A stretch of DNA of 64,000 nt from CADCWK01 sp965218235 (GCA_965218235.1 OZ244596.1:1178001-1242000); one strand, 5' to 3'. Shown: positions 53,229-62,247, counted from the stretch's first letter. Numbers and translations: made by a program. The notes: generated from the letters alone by a model not told the origin.

Positions 53229-53969
53229 CCGTAGTGGCGTCCGCTTGCGGCGCCATACCGCGTAGCGGTCCCGGTACCTTGCGATCACCATGTCACGACA
53301 TCGCTCGCCGGCCGCATCACCATGAATGGAACCGATCGTCCTGCCGCGCATGAACCCAGCGGATCGGATTCTCTCCCACATACCAGACCAGGCGGTCCAG
53401 CTCCTCATCCGACCGGATGACCCGATCATTGAAGCTCCGCTGCCAGAATGGTTGCTTGCGTGTATCGCAAATGGCTTTGCGGGCATTGATGGCGGCGACC
53501 GATTTGAATGCGCCGATGACCTGACTCAGGGTTGGCTGATCGGGTCTCGTGTCGCCATTCGGCCCGTAATCGGAACCCTGGTCGATCCGGAAAATTCCGT
53601 GGACGTGGTCCGGCATGGTCATGAGCGTGACCAGTTGAACCGTCGGGAACCGATTGGGCAGATCCTGCCAGACATCGTGGACGACGTTCCCGGCGGATTT
53701 CAGGTGCAACGAGCCATCGGCCCCGATCCTGCTGAGAACAGGATCACGTTGGTACGTACAGATGGTGAAGAAGTAAGTGGCCGCCGATGTGTAATCGTAG
53801 CCGCGCCAACGCAGCGTCTTCCGATGCCAAGGATTTTGTGTCTCAGTCATGACCAGAGAGTTCCTGTGGCGAAGCACGGACATCGGAGCAGGATAGCAAT
53901 CCAGACCGCTCAGTTTCGGAAGACAGGGACCGCTACGCGGTATGGCGCCGCAAGCGGACGCCACTACGG
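53229..53969 (-). mobile_element. RAYT gene flanked by perfect 44 bp inverted REPs
   Basis: The 44-base sequence at 53229-53272 is exactly the reverse complement of 53926-53969. Each copy contains GTAG followed by a hairpin (TGGCG-T-CCGC-TT-GCGG-CGCCA). GTAG-headed hairpins are the recognised substrate type of REP-associated tyrosine transposases, and such a gene lies between them. The two identical ends suggest a recently moved or gene-converted unit. Confidence 0.8.
53317..53850 (-). CDS. REP-associated tyrosine transposase (RAYT, Y1 HUH family)
   Basis: 177 residues from ATG 53850. The HUH core is TMPDHVHGIFRI with the His-x-His metal pair. The N-terminus has the usual WRGYDYTSAATYFFTICTYQ. 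The C-terminus gives KQPFWQRSFNDRVIRSDEEL and WYVGENPIRWVHARQ, where RAYTs have F/Y-HDR-x-I and YI-x-NP-x-W; the expected catalytic Tyr position appears as SFND here, so the nucleophile should be checked. RAYTs cut and join single-stranded REP hairpins. Confidence 0.82.
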   Translation of the reverse strand: MTETQNPWHRKTLRWRGYDYTSAATYFFTICTYQRDPVLSRIGADGSLHLKSAGNVVHDVWQDLPNRFPTVQLVTLMTMPDHVHGIFRIDQGSDYGPNGDTRPDQPTLSQVIGAFKSVAAINARKAICDTRKQPFWQRSFNDRVIRSDEELDRLVWYVGENPIRWVHARQDDRFHSW

Positions 53970-54024
53970 TCGCCCATCAGGGCAGTTGCATCGTATGTAT
54001 TGACCGAGCTGAGTCGTCTATCTG

Positions 54025-54273
54025 CTATGCAGTTCCGGTTTCACAACGCAATATCTTCGAGAGACTTGCCCAGACCTCGCCCTTCATCGGTGTAGAAGGC
54101 CGGATGGGGTCGGTCGCGACAAGCTCGGCCTCCTCTTCGGGCGTGTAATACGGCTCCTCGTTCTCAAGGCCATCGCCCGCGAGCGTGTCCCAGAGCGCGA
54201 TCACGTCCTGATAGTCCTTCCAGGCGACCGGATCGGCGCGCAACCGGGCATAGTCCTCCTGGAACTCGGCCTA
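54025..54273 (-). pseudogene. C-terminal half of the IS-split ribbon-helix-helix gene
   Basis: After the IS junction the frame TAG-AEFQEDYARLRADPVAWKDY continues to a long acidic tail (EEPYYTPEEEAE) and TGA. This is the usual C-terminal continuation of ribbon-helix-helix proteins with an ARLRADPVAW block. It has no start codon and begins at the CTAG target. With the IS removed it is in phase with the N-terminal half, but separated by the TAG codon. Confidence 0.65.
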
Positions 54274-55136
54274 GAGCGTGTCATGGACTCTGCGGGGGTC
54301 GTAAACTCAGCAAATGAGCACGATCTCCCGCAAGCCCTACCCGAGCGACGTGACGGACGACGAGTGGGCCTTCGTCGCCCCCTACCTGACGCTGATGACC
54401 CCGGACGCCCCGCAGCGCCGGCATGATCCCCGCGAGGTTTTCAACGCCCTGCGCTGGATGGTGCGGACCGGCTCGCCGTGGCGCTATCTGCCCGGCGATC
54501 TGCCGCCGTGGGCAGCGGTCCACCAGCAGACGCTGCGCTGGATCGCCGCCGGCTGCTTCGAGGAGATGGTCCACGACCTGCGGGCGCTGCTGCGCGAAGC
54601 GAGCGGCCGCGATCCCGATCCCACCGCGGTGATCCTGGACGCGCGGACCCTGCGCGGCACCCCGGAGAGCGGGCACCGGGCCGGCTACGACGGGCACAAG
54701 AAGACCCGCGGCAGCAAGCTCCACGCGGCGGTCGACACGCTGGGGCACCTGCTGGCGCTGCGCGTGACGCCGGCCAACGATCAGGAGCGGGCGCAGGTGG
54801 GCGAGCTGGCGGACGCGGTGCAGGCGGCGACCGGCAACACCGTGGAACTGGCCTGGGTCGATCAGGGCTACACGGGGGAGGAGCCGGCTGACGAGGCGGA
54901 GGCACGCGGGATCGAGCTGGTCGTGGTCCGGCTGCCGGGAGCAAAGAAGGGCTTCGTCTTGCTGCCGCGGCGCTGGGTGGTGGAGCGCTCGTTCGCCTGG
55001 GCGACGCGCTTCCGGCGGCTGGCCAAGGACTATGAGCGCCTGCCCACGACCGTGGCCGGCTTGCATTTCGTCGCCTTTGCCTGCCTCATGCTTCACAAAC
55101 TCTCGCTCCTGCCACTCGGAAGTCCATGACACGCTC
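54274..55136 (+). mobile_element. IS5-family insertion sequence, copy 4
   Basis: An 863 bp copy with TA flanks at 54272-54273 and 55137-55138 (target CTAG). It has cut the ribbon-helix-helix gene, whose halves lie on either side on the minus strand. It shares the C variant near the right end (GCCACTCGGA) with copy 1. Confidence 0.92.
54314..55129 (+). CDS. IS5-family DDE transposase, copy 4
   Basis: Identical protein to the other copies (271 residues). Intact catalytic triad and single frame. Confidence 0.92.
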   Translation: MSTISRKPYPSDVTDDEWAFVAPYLTLMTPDAPQRRHDPREVFNALRWMVRTGSPWRYLPGDLPPWAAVHQQTLRWIAAGCFEEMVHDLRALLREASGRDPDPTAVILDARTLRGTPESGHRAGYDGHKKTRGSKLHAAVDTLGHLLALRVTPANDQERAQVGELADAVQAATGNTVELAWVDQGYTGEEPADEAEARGIELVVVRLPGAKKGFVLLPRRWVVERSFAWATRFRRLAKDYERLPTTVAGLHFVAFACLMLHKLSLLPLGSP

Positions 55137-55264
55137 TAGAATCGTTCCTTGCGGTACTGCCGGACCGCGTCCTCGATGACCTGCCCCATCGACCGATTCT
55201 CGGCCGCGGCGAGTTCGCGCAGCAGCGCATGGAGCCGATCATCGACTCGAACCGTGTTGGCCAT
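55136..55264 (-). CDS. ribbon-helix-helix protein, truncated at the IS junction
   Basis: 42 residues from ATG 55264 with GGGAGA six bases upstream: MANTVRVDDRLHALLRELAA and AENRSMGQVIEDAVRQYRKE, a CopG/Arc-type DNA-binding fold as found in antitoxins. It now stops at TAG 55138-55136, where the last base comes from IS copy 4. The same TAG would exist without the IS. The DNA-binding half may still be functional. Divergent from the WYL regulator. Confidence 0.7.
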   Translation of the reverse strand: MANTVRVDDRLHALLRELAAAENRSMGQVIEDAVRQYRKERF

Positions 55265-55385
55265 TATTCTCCCGTCTTCTGGCAGCAGCGTCACGACATG
55301 CGTTGGAACGTGTACCCACGAAGTGTATACCCGAATGTAGACATGACAGCATTCCGGGGCGGAACGAGTTGACAGGGTATTGGGA

Positions 55386-56333
55386 ATGAACCGGACCGAC
55401 CGGCTGACCGGGATCCTGCAGGCGCTGCGGAACGGGCCGCAGACGGCAGCGCAGCTGGCCGACCGGTTCGAGGTCAGCCGCCGGACGATCCTGCGCGACC
55501 TCGATGCCCTGGGCGAACTGGGTGTCCCAGTGATCGCCACGCCGGGGACGGGCGGTGGCTTCGCGCTGCCGGAGGGGTACTGGCTGGCCCCGCTGCGGCT
55601 GTCGGCGGCCGAGGCGACGGCGGTGCTGCTTGGGCTGGCCGCCCTCGGGCCACCGGATGCGAGCCCGTTCGGCGAGCCCCGCCGGACGGCCGAGGAGAAG
55701 ATCCGGGCGATCGTCCACGCCGACACGCTGCGCACGACCGACGAGGCGCTGCGCAACGTCCACTTCGCCCCCGGCCACTCGGTCCCGGACGCCCGGCAGA
55801 TCGAGACGCTGTCACGGGCCGTCCGGGATGAGAGGTGGCTGCGGATCGCCTACCGCTCCGCCCGCCGGAGGGCCGAGCACGAGATCCTGCCGCTCATACT
55901 GGTCGCCAACGAGGGGCGCTGGTACGTCGACGCCCACTCCCGCGAAGCCCGCGCCCACCGTCGCTTCCGGGTCGACCGGATCGACGCCATCCGGTTGATC
56001 CCGGCCCCACCCGACGCCGGCACGATCCCGATCGCCGCGCAGGACAGACGGCCCTACGACCACCCCGACAACCCGGAGGTCGTCCTTCATCTGACCGGGG
56101 CCGGCGTCACCCGCGCTCCGGACCTGCTCGGCTTCCGGATCGACCCAACGCCGGTCGATGACGACCAGTGGGAGATCCGCCTGCGCTGCCCGGCGTCGGA
56201 ACTCCCCTTCTACGCCCGCTGCGTCCTCGTCCTCGGCGACGACTGCCGCGCCGCTGGTGGACCCGAACTCGTCGAAGTCGTTCGGGCGGCGGCTCAGCGG
56301 ACGCTCGACCGGCACGCGCCAGCCCGGTCCTGA
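55386..56333 (+). CDS. WYL-domain transcriptional regulator
   Basis: 315 residues from ATG 55386 (TTG 55380 is also possible). The N-terminal DeoR-type helix-turn-helix TAAQLADRFEVSRRTILRDL is followed by the WYL region (RDERWLRIAYRSARRRAEHE, EGRWYVDAHSREARAHRRFR) and a WCX C-terminus. WYL proteins sense nucleic-acid or other ligands and often control defence or DNA-repair genes. Two coupled genes of unknown function follow at 56419 and 57297. Confidence 0.85.
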   Translation: MNRTDRLTGILQALRNGPQTAAQLADRFEVSRRTILRDLDALGELGVPVIATPGTGGGFALPEGYWLAPLRLSAAEATAVLLGLAALGPPDASPFGEPRRTAEEKIRAIVHADTLRTTDEALRNVHFAPGHSVPDARQIETLSRAVRDERWLRIAYRSARRRAEHEILPLILVANEGRWYVDAHSREARAHRRFRVDRIDAIRLIPAPPDAGTIPIAAQDRRPYDHPDNPEVVLHLTGAGVTRAPDLLGFRIDPTPVDDDQWEIRLRCPASELPFYARCVLVLGDDCRAAGGPELVEVVRAAAQRTLDRHAPARS

Positions 56334-56418
56334 TTGGTGACATGACGGTGTCACCTGGTCAGCGGTAGCCTGAGACGACGCGACGCCGCCCGTACCCCGA
56401 CCCGAAAGGAGGAGCGCA

Positions 56419-57300
56419 TTGCCGACGGACAATCCTGAGAGCGCCATCGACCTCGTTCAGCAGCTTCGCGATGAGCGTTGGTGCTACACGCCGGCCACGC
56501 GCCTGACGTCATGGACCGGCGCGCCGGCCCTGATCGACCGGGCCGGGCTCGCGACGCTGTTCCCTGCCTCACCGGAGGTCGCCGATCTCTACGCCGCCTT
56601 CGTCGGTCCGGGCGTGCCGACCGACTCCGGACATTCGACGCCATCGGGCGACGTCTACGGCTGGCGCTGGGAGCTCGGCCGCCGGGACGTCGCGTTCTAC
56701 GGCACGGTCGTCCGGGGCAAGCCGACCTGGGTCGCCTGGGATCTCCTGCCGGCCCTGCTCCGCCTGCGCGGCGACCTCCGCCCCGCGGGGGAGCAGCATG
56801 CCGCCGGATCGCTCTCCATTGACGCCCAGAGGATCGTCGACGCCCTCGCCGGCAATGGCGGCACCCTCACCACCGGCGACCTGCGCCGCCTGGCCGGCTT
56901 CGAGACCGGCCGGGAGCGCCGCGCCGCCTACCTGCGGGCCATCGCCGAGCTCGACCGTCGCCTGCTCATCGGGCGGAGTTTCGGCCCCATCGACGATCCC
57001 GATGACCATGACATGCGGCAGACGCTCGTCGTCACCCGGTATCCCGACGCCATCGCCGCGGCGAGCGAGCTCGACGCCGATGCGGCGTTGCGACAGCTCC
57101 TGACACGCTACCTCTCGGCCGCCGTCTTCGTCCGGCCAAGCATCCTCGTCCGGCACCTCGGCCTCGACCGCGCAGACACCGAGCGAGCACTGGCGGGGCT
57201 GGCGACCGACGGCCTCGCGCGGAGGGTCCGCTTCGAGGGCGAGAAGGACGATAGCTTCGTGCTGGCAACCGACGGCACATTCCCAGGAGACGCGACATGA
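56419..57300 (+). CDS. hypothetical protein, possible winged-helix type
   Basis: 293 residues from TTG 56419, with AGGAGG upstream. An N-terminal alpha/beta part (YTPATRLTSWTGAPALIDRA; WRWELGRRDVAFYGTVVRGK) is followed by segments with a winged-helix feel (NGGTLTTGDLRRLAGFETGR and RPSILVRHLGLDRADTERAL). This could be an AlkZ-like or other DNA-associated protein, but no diagnostic motif is visible. Its TGA overlaps the ATG of the next gene (ATGA). Confidence 0.5.
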   Translation: MPTDNPESAIDLVQQLRDERWCYTPATRLTSWTGAPALIDRAGLATLFPASPEVADLYAAFVGPGVPTDSGHSTPSGDVYGWRWELGRRDVAFYGTVVRGKPTWVAWDLLPALLRLRGDLRPAGEQHAAGSLSIDAQRIVDALAGNGGTLTTGDLRRLAGFETGRERRAAYLRAIAELDRRLLIGRSFGPIDDPDDHDMRQTLVVTRYPDAIAAASELDADAALRQLLTRYLSAAVFVRPSILVRHLGLDRADTERALAGLATDGLARRVRFEGEKDDSFVLATDGTFPGDAT

Positions 57301-58157
57301 CGACCGATCTAACCAACGCGACCATCGACGAGCGGCTGACAGCGGCGCAGGGGTTCCTCGATCGGCACGCCCAGACGCGACCGGTCGAGGCCGCCCAGGG
57401 CCGGCGGCTCCTCGGCCGGGGCGGGATCGGCGACGTCCTGACCGCCCTCGCTCGCTATCAGAACGACGACGGCGGCTTCGGCAACGGCCTGGAACCGGAC
57501 ATCTCCGCGCCGCGGAGCAACCCCTTCGCCGCCCGCCTCGCCCTGCACGCCATGCTCGATTCCGGCATCCCGACGGGCGACCCGGCCGTCACCCGGCTGG
57601 TCGGGTGGCTGGAGCGGACGCAGGGCGAGGACGGCTGCTGGCGCTGGGAGCCCGGCACGCTCGACCATCCGATCGCGCCCTGGTTCGCCGGCTGGGAGTT
57701 CCCCGCGCTCAACCCGGCGTTGGACCTGTCCGGCGCCCTTGCCCGGCTCGGGCTGGGCTCGGAGCGGCTCCACCGCCGCTGTCGCGATCTCTACGTCCGG
57801 CTCGCCAGCGAGGACGAGATCACCAATGGCCCGTACTACGTCGTCCTGCCTTACGCCGAATCACTGCCGTGGCTGACCGACCTACCCGACCGCGAGTCGT
57901 CGCTGGACGCGCTGGCCGCGCACGTCGCCCGGGACGTCGCCGGCGCCTACACCACGCCACAGGAAGCCGCCGAGCACATCGGCCCACCGGATGGTCCGAT
58001 CGCTCAGCGCCTGCCGCCCGGCACGCTGGAAAGCATCCGGGACGACGTGCTCGCGACGCAACAACCGGACGGTCATTGGCAGAGCCCGTTCAGCGACCAC
58101 TGGAACCCGTACCAGACCCTCGGCGGCATGGGGATCCTCGCGCACTATCCCGGCTGA
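57297..58157 (+). CDS. prenyltransferase/squalene-cyclase-like alpha-toroid protein
   Basis: 286 residues with an ATGA overlap to the upstream gene. Repeats of the toroid type are seen: YQNDDGGFGNGLEPDISAPR, TQGEDGCWRWEPGTLDHPIA and TQQPDGHWQSPFSDHWNPYQ, each with a QxxDG-x-W/F motif. No DxDD or DCTAE catalytic motif is visible, so cyclase activity is doubtful. It may be an uncharacterised glycan- or lipid-related toroid. Confidence 0.65.
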   Translation: MTTDLTNATIDERLTAAQGFLDRHAQTRPVEAAQGRRLLGRGGIGDVLTALARYQNDDGGFGNGLEPDISAPRSNPFAARLALHAMLDSGIPTGDPAVTRLVGWLERTQGEDGCWRWEPGTLDHPIAPWFAGWEFPALNPALDLSGALARLGLGSERLHRRCRDLYVRLASEDEITNGPYYVVLPYAESLPWLTDLPDRESSLDALAAHVARDVAGAYTTPQEAAEHIGPPDGPIAQRLPPGTLESIRDDVLATQQPDGHWQSPFSDHWNPYQTLGGMGILAHYPG

Positions 58158-58317
58158 CCCCAACCTGAGCGTTGGGCCGCGGCAGCCGACCATGGTCGCG
58201 TGGGGCCAGCGAGACGAAGACCGCGATCAGGTGCCTCACATTCCCGATGGCTGCGTCGTCATCCCTGTAGAGCGACACGCGGTTGCTCATTCGCCCATCA
58301 GCGACAGGGATGCAAAC

Positions 58318-59556
58318 ATGACCAGCCAGAACCAATCGCCCGGATCGACCAGCCCATCGGCCCATCACGCCGTCGTCATCGGCGCCGGCTACGCCGGGGT
58401 CATCGCGGCCAACCGCCTGCTGTCATCGCGGTCCAGGAGCGAGCGGGATCTGATCCGGGTCACCGTCGTCAACCCGCGGCCCGACTTCATCCAGCGGATC
58501 CGGCTGCACGAGGTCGCGGCGGGGACGATCGAGACGGCATCGTTCCCGCTGGCCGATCTCCTCCACCGTGAGGTGCAGCTCGTGACGGGCAAAGCGGTTC
58601 AGATCGACCCCGATGCGAGGATCGTCGATGTCGAGCGCGACGGGGTCATCCAGCCGCTGTCCTATGACACGCTGGTCTATGCGGTCGGCAGCCAGTCGGC
58701 CATCACCGTCCCTGGCGTCCGGGACCACGCCCTGCCGCTCGCCGGCGCCGACGAGGCCGACCGGGCGCGCCAGGTCATCGCTGGGCTGGACGCCGGGTCC
58801 CGCGTCGCGGTCGTCGGCGGCGGGTTGACGGGCATCGAGGTCGTCACCGAGCTGGCCGAGCGCCGGCCCGATCTCGCGCTGACGCTGGTGACGAGCGGGA
58901 CGGTCGTGGCGACGCTGAGCGAGCCTGGGCAGCGAAACGTCCGACGGGTCCTGAGCCGGCTCGGGGTCGAGCTGGTCGAAGACGCGTGGATCGAGTCGGT
59001 CGCGGCCGGTCAGCTCACCCTTGCCGACCACCGACAACTGCCCTTCGACGCCTGCGTCTGGACCGTCGGCTTCGCGGTGCCGGACCTGGCTCGGCGCAGC
59101 GGTCTCGCCACCGACGCCAGCGGGCGACTCCGGCTGGATGCGACCCTGACCAGCATCGACTCGCCGAACATCGTCGGGGCCGGTGACGCGATCGTGGTGC
59201 CCGCCGACGGCGTCGGGCACCTGCGGATGTGCTGCGCGACCGCCTTCCCACTTGGTGGACACGCCGCCGACATGGTGCTGGCGAAGGTCAGGGGAACGGC
59301 GACGAAGCCAGTATCGGTCGGCTTCGGTGGCCAGTGCATCAGCCTCGGTCGCCAGAGCGGTCTGCTGCAACTGCTGCACGCCGATGATTCGCCGCGGCCG
59401 ATCATCATCCCGGGACGGGCGGGCGCCTGGGTCAAAGAGCGCGTCTGCCGCTACAGTGTCACGATGATGCGCAACGAGCGTCGCCGCCCCGGCGCATGGT
59501 TGGGGGTCGGAGGTCCTCGCCGAGAGCCCGCGCCGGCAACGGAGTACGCCCGATGA
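58318..59556 (+). CDS. FAD/NAD(P)-dependent oxidoreductase, NDH-2-like
   Basis: 412 residues from ATG 58318. The FAD-binding AVVIGAGYAGVIAANRL, the NAD-binding VAVVGGGLTGIEVVTELAER and the FAD-closing SPNIVGAGDAIVV mark a two-dinucleotide-fold flavoprotein related to type II NADH dehydrogenases. A Cys pair occurs in RMCCATAFPLGG. It has no clear membrane anchor. Its TGA overlaps the ATG of the sigma factor gene, so the two are co-translated. Confidence 0.85.
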   Translation: MTSQNQSPGSTSPSAHHAVVIGAGYAGVIAANRLLSSRSRSERDLIRVTVVNPRPDFIQRIRLHEVAAGTIETASFPLADLLHREVQLVTGKAVQIDPDARIVDVERDGVIQPLSYDTLVYAVGSQSAITVPGVRDHALPLAGADEADRARQVIAGLDAGSRVAVVGGGLTGIEVVTELAERRPDLALTLVTSGTVVATLSEPGQRNVRRVLSRLGVELVEDAWIESVAAGQLTLADHRQLPFDACVWTVGFAVPDLARRSGLATDASGRLRLDATLTSIDSPNIVGAGDAIVVPADGVGHLRMCCATAFPLGGHAADMVLAKVRGTATKPVSVGFGGQCISLGRQSGLLQLLHADDSPRPIIIPGRAGAWVKERVCRYSVTMMRNERRRPGAWLGVGGPRREPAPATEYAR

Positions 59557-60473
59557 CGTTCCTGCCCGGCGACCCCGAATACCAGCACCTGTTCGGAGTC
59601 GCCTACCGGCTGCTCGGGTCGGCGCAGGACGCCGAGGACGCGATCCAGGAGGGCCAGATCCGCTGGCAGCAGCTCCCGGACGGCGACCGCGACCTGATCC
59701 GGGAGCCGCTCGCCTGGCTGACCCGCGTCGTCAGCCGGATCTGCCTGGACGAACTCGGGTCGGCCCGGGCGCGACGGGAACAGTACACCGGGATCTGGCT
59801 GCCCGAGCCCATCCCCGGCCAGATCGATCCGCTCGTGAGCTCCGCGAGCGTCCGTGAGGCCGGTGACCCGGCCGACGTCGTCACGCAGGACGAGTCGGTT
59901 TCGATGGCCCTGCTCGTGGTCATGGAGCAGCTCAGCCCCGGCGAGCGCGTCGCGCTGATTCTGCATGATGTCTTCGGACTGCCGTTCGGCGAGATCGCGA
60001 CGATCGTCGGCCGCAGTCCCGACGCCTGCCGCCAGCTCGCCTCCGCCGCCCGGCGCCATGTCCGATCCGGACCGCGGTTCGCCGCCAGCGGACCGGACCG
60101 CGACCGTGTCGTCGCGGCGTTCGCCCGTGCCTGCGAGGGCGGCGATCTGCTGGCGCTGGCCCAGGTTCTCGGCCCGGACGTCGTCTCCCGGTCGGACGGC
60201 GGTGGCCGCGTCTCCGCCGGCACCCGGCCCATCCACGGGCTCGAGCGGGTCGCTCGCCTGCTGGTCGGCCTCGTCCGCCGCGGCTTTCCGGGCGAGCCGG
60301 CCATCACCTGGCGACTCGCGCCGGTCAACGGCCGGACCGGACTGGTCATCGAGGCCAGCGGCGCGGTCGTCAGCGTCATCGACCTCGCGATCCACGACGA
60401 CCGGGTCGCCGAACTGGCGATGATCGTCAACCCGGAGAAGCTCACCCGCTGGCAGTCGGACGACGCTCGCTGA
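59553..60473 (+). CDS. ECF sigma factor with SnoaL-like C-terminus (ECF41/SigJ type)
   Basis: 306 residues, ATGA-coupled to the flavoprotein. Region 2 is LFGVAYRLLGSAQDAEDAIQ, then EPLAWLTRVVSRICLDELGS; region 4 is LSPGERVALILHDVFGLPFG, then IVGRSPDACRQLASAARRHV. A SnoaL-like domain (residues of about 195-300, including RDRVVAAFARACEGGDLLAL) replaces an anti-sigma factor. ECF41 genes are characteristically linked to oxidoreductase-type partners, which fits here. Confidence 0.9.
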   Translation: MTFLPGDPEYQHLFGVAYRLLGSAQDAEDAIQEGQIRWQQLPDGDRDLIREPLAWLTRVVSRICLDELGSARARREQYTGIWLPEPIPGQIDPLVSSASVREAGDPADVVTQDESVSMALLVVMEQLSPGERVALILHDVFGLPFGEIATIVGRSPDACRQLASAARRHVRSGPRFAASGPDRDRVVAAFARACEGGDLLALAQVLGPDVVSRSDGGGRVSAGTRPIHGLERVARLLVGLVRRGFPGEPAITWRLAPVNGRTGLVIEASGAVVSVIDLAIHDDRVAELAMIVNPEKLTRWQSDDAR

Positions 60474-60478
60474 GTGCC

Positions 60479-61759
60479 CTACCGGCCGAAGACGACCAGC
60501 GTGTCGCCCAGGATGTCGGGCTGCCGGATCGTCGTCCGACCATTGACCACACTGACGGCGATGGTCTCAGCCTGGCGCTCGGCCAGGTTCCAGCCATGGA
60601 CCTGCCAGCCATGCAGGTCGATCTCGAGGCTCACGGTCGACGGCTCCGGCAGGTAGACCGCGAGCCGGTCCGGTTCGCGCTGCCAGCCGACCCGAACACC
60701 GGGCTGCGATCCTGAGAGCAAATCCTGGCGCGCGGTCACGTCGAACAGATCGAACGTCTCGACGATCCGACGGATCAGCCCGACGTCCCAGGCGCCGGGG
60801 AACCGCAGCGCGACGTCGGCCGGGAACGGCAGGCCGGCGCCAGCTTCGTTCAGGAACCGGTCGCCCTCACGGTGCCACGACCAGACGCCGTGAGCACCGT
60901 AGCCGAGCCCGGCCCCCGCGCCGGCCAGCACACTCGCCCAGGACGATCGCCGGACCGAGGCGGCCAGGTGCCGCCCGGTGCCACGACGGGAAGCGTGACC
61001 CTCGTAGGCCGGCTCGAGGTCGAGGATCGGCCGGCGGACCGGCAGAGCCCGGTAGCGCTCGGCGAGCCGGTGCGCCTTCTCGACCCCATCTGGGCCATGG
61101 CTCGACTGATAGCTGTAGAAGCCAAGCCCTGGGTGGCCCAACAGCCGCTCGGGCGTCTCGTGGGTCGGCGAGGTGTGGAGCGTCGTCAGCCGCTCCGGCC
61201 GGAGGGCAACGATCCGGTCCAGCACCCGGACGTAGCGGTCGACGGCGAGGTCGTCCTCGAACCGGTCGTCGCCGCTGACGCAGAGGATCACCGGCAGGTC
61301 ACCGACCGCGGCCAGCACGGCGTCGACGTAGCGGTCAGTCTGCTTACTGGTCAACTGCACCCCTGGCGCCAGCTTCGCCGCCCAGGTGCCGGGGACGTAG
61401 GTACACCAGAGTACGACGATCACCGGGACGATCCCGTGGCGCAGCGCCGTCCCGGACATCGCCCGTGCCCGCCGGAACCAGGCGTCGTCGAGCCGGTCGA
61501 GATCCCACGACCCATCGGGCCGGACGACGAACGGAGCCGGGTCGCCGGGCGCGACGGACTGGTCGTGGGCGATCGGCAGCATGCTGACGTTGACGGCGTT
61601 GAAGCCCTGCCGGCGACGATACCGGAGGTAGCCGTCCCACTCCGGCTCCGTCACCCGGCCGAACGCCGCCCAGCAGGTATCGGCCAGCAGGAACGCCGGC
61701 CGCCCATCAAGGAGCAACCGCCGGCCACCGGGCTCGACCGAGAAGATCATCGGGTCCAT
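60479..61759 (-). CDS. DUF4038/apiosidase-like glycoside hydrolase
   Basis: 426 residues from ATG 61759. The N-terminus RRLLLDGRPAFLLADTCWAA and YLRYRRRQGFNAVNVSMLPI is typical of the DUF4038/apiosidase-like GH140 barrel. Later segments include TTLHTSPTHETPERLLGHPG, FYSYQSSHG and PILDLEPAYEGH with the likely catalytic Glu, and a C-terminal DUF5060-like beta-domain. No signal peptide, so cytoplasmic. The Nudix gene lies 14 bases upstream on the same strand. Confidence 0.7.
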   Translation of the reverse strand: MDPMIFSVEPGGRRLLLDGRPAFLLADTCWAAFGRVTEPEWDGYLRYRRRQGFNAVNVSMLPIAHDQSVAPGDPAPFVVRPDGSWDLDRLDDAWFRRARAMSGTALRHGIVPVIVVLWCTYVPGTWAAKLAPGVQLTSKQTDRYVDAVLAAVGDLPVILCVSGDDRFEDDLAVDRYVRVLDRIVALRPERLTTLHTSPTHETPERLLGHPGLGFYSYQSSHGPDGVEKAHRLAERYRALPVRRPILDLEPAYEGHASRRGTGRHLAASVRRSSWASVLAGAGAGLGYGAHGVWSWHREGDRFLNEAGAGLPFPADVALRFPGAWDVGLIRRIVETFDLFDVTARQDLLSGSQPGVRVGWQREPDRLAVYLPEPSTVSLEIDLHGWQVHGWNLAERQAETIAVSVVNGRTTIRQPDILGDTLVVFGR

Positions 61760-61773
61760 GTCCTGTACATCCC

Positions 61774-62247
61774 TCACCCGATCGCTCCCGTCAGCTCGGC
61801 GACGAGGTTGGCCAGCCCGTCCGGGAAGACGGTGTCGGTCGTCGCCCGGAGTTCGGCCAGGGTCCACCAGCGGTGCTCGCGGAAGACCTCGCGCTCGGCC
61901 TCCTCGATACCGTCCCACGAGATCGCCGTGACGTGGGTGCGGCCGATCAGGTACGTCTCCTGAAAGAGAACCGACTCGCCCCCGACCACCATCGCCTTCT
62001 CGCGCTCGAAGACAACGCGGCCCAGCGCGACCGACGTCAGACCGGCCTCCTCCCGGAGTTCCCGGCGGGCCGCCTCGGCGATCGTCTCGTTCCCCTCGAC
62101 CCCGCCGCCGACCAGCGCCCAGCATCGGGCCGTCCGCTCGGTCTCGGGCTGGTCCGGGTTGCTGATCCGGTCGTCCTCGAACCGGTAGAGGAGCACCCGG
62201 TCGAGCGGATCGAACAGCACCACCCGGACCGTCGGTCGAACCCGCAT
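61774..62247 (-). CDS. Nudix hydrolase
   Basis: 157 residues. The Nudix box GGVEGNETIAEAARRELREE, followed by AGL, has all conserved residues (G-x5-E-x7-REUxEExGU). These enzymes cleave nucleoside diphosphates linked to another moiety. It is followed closely by the DUF4038 gene. Substrate unknown. Confidence 0.9.
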   Translation of the reverse strand: MRVRPTVRVVLFDPLDRVLLYRFEDDRISNPDQPETERTARCWALVGGGVEGNETIAEAARRELREEAGLTSVALGRVVFEREKAMVVGGESVLFQETYLIGRTHVTAISWDGIEEAEREVFREHRWWTLAELRATTDTVFPDGLANLVAELTGAIG

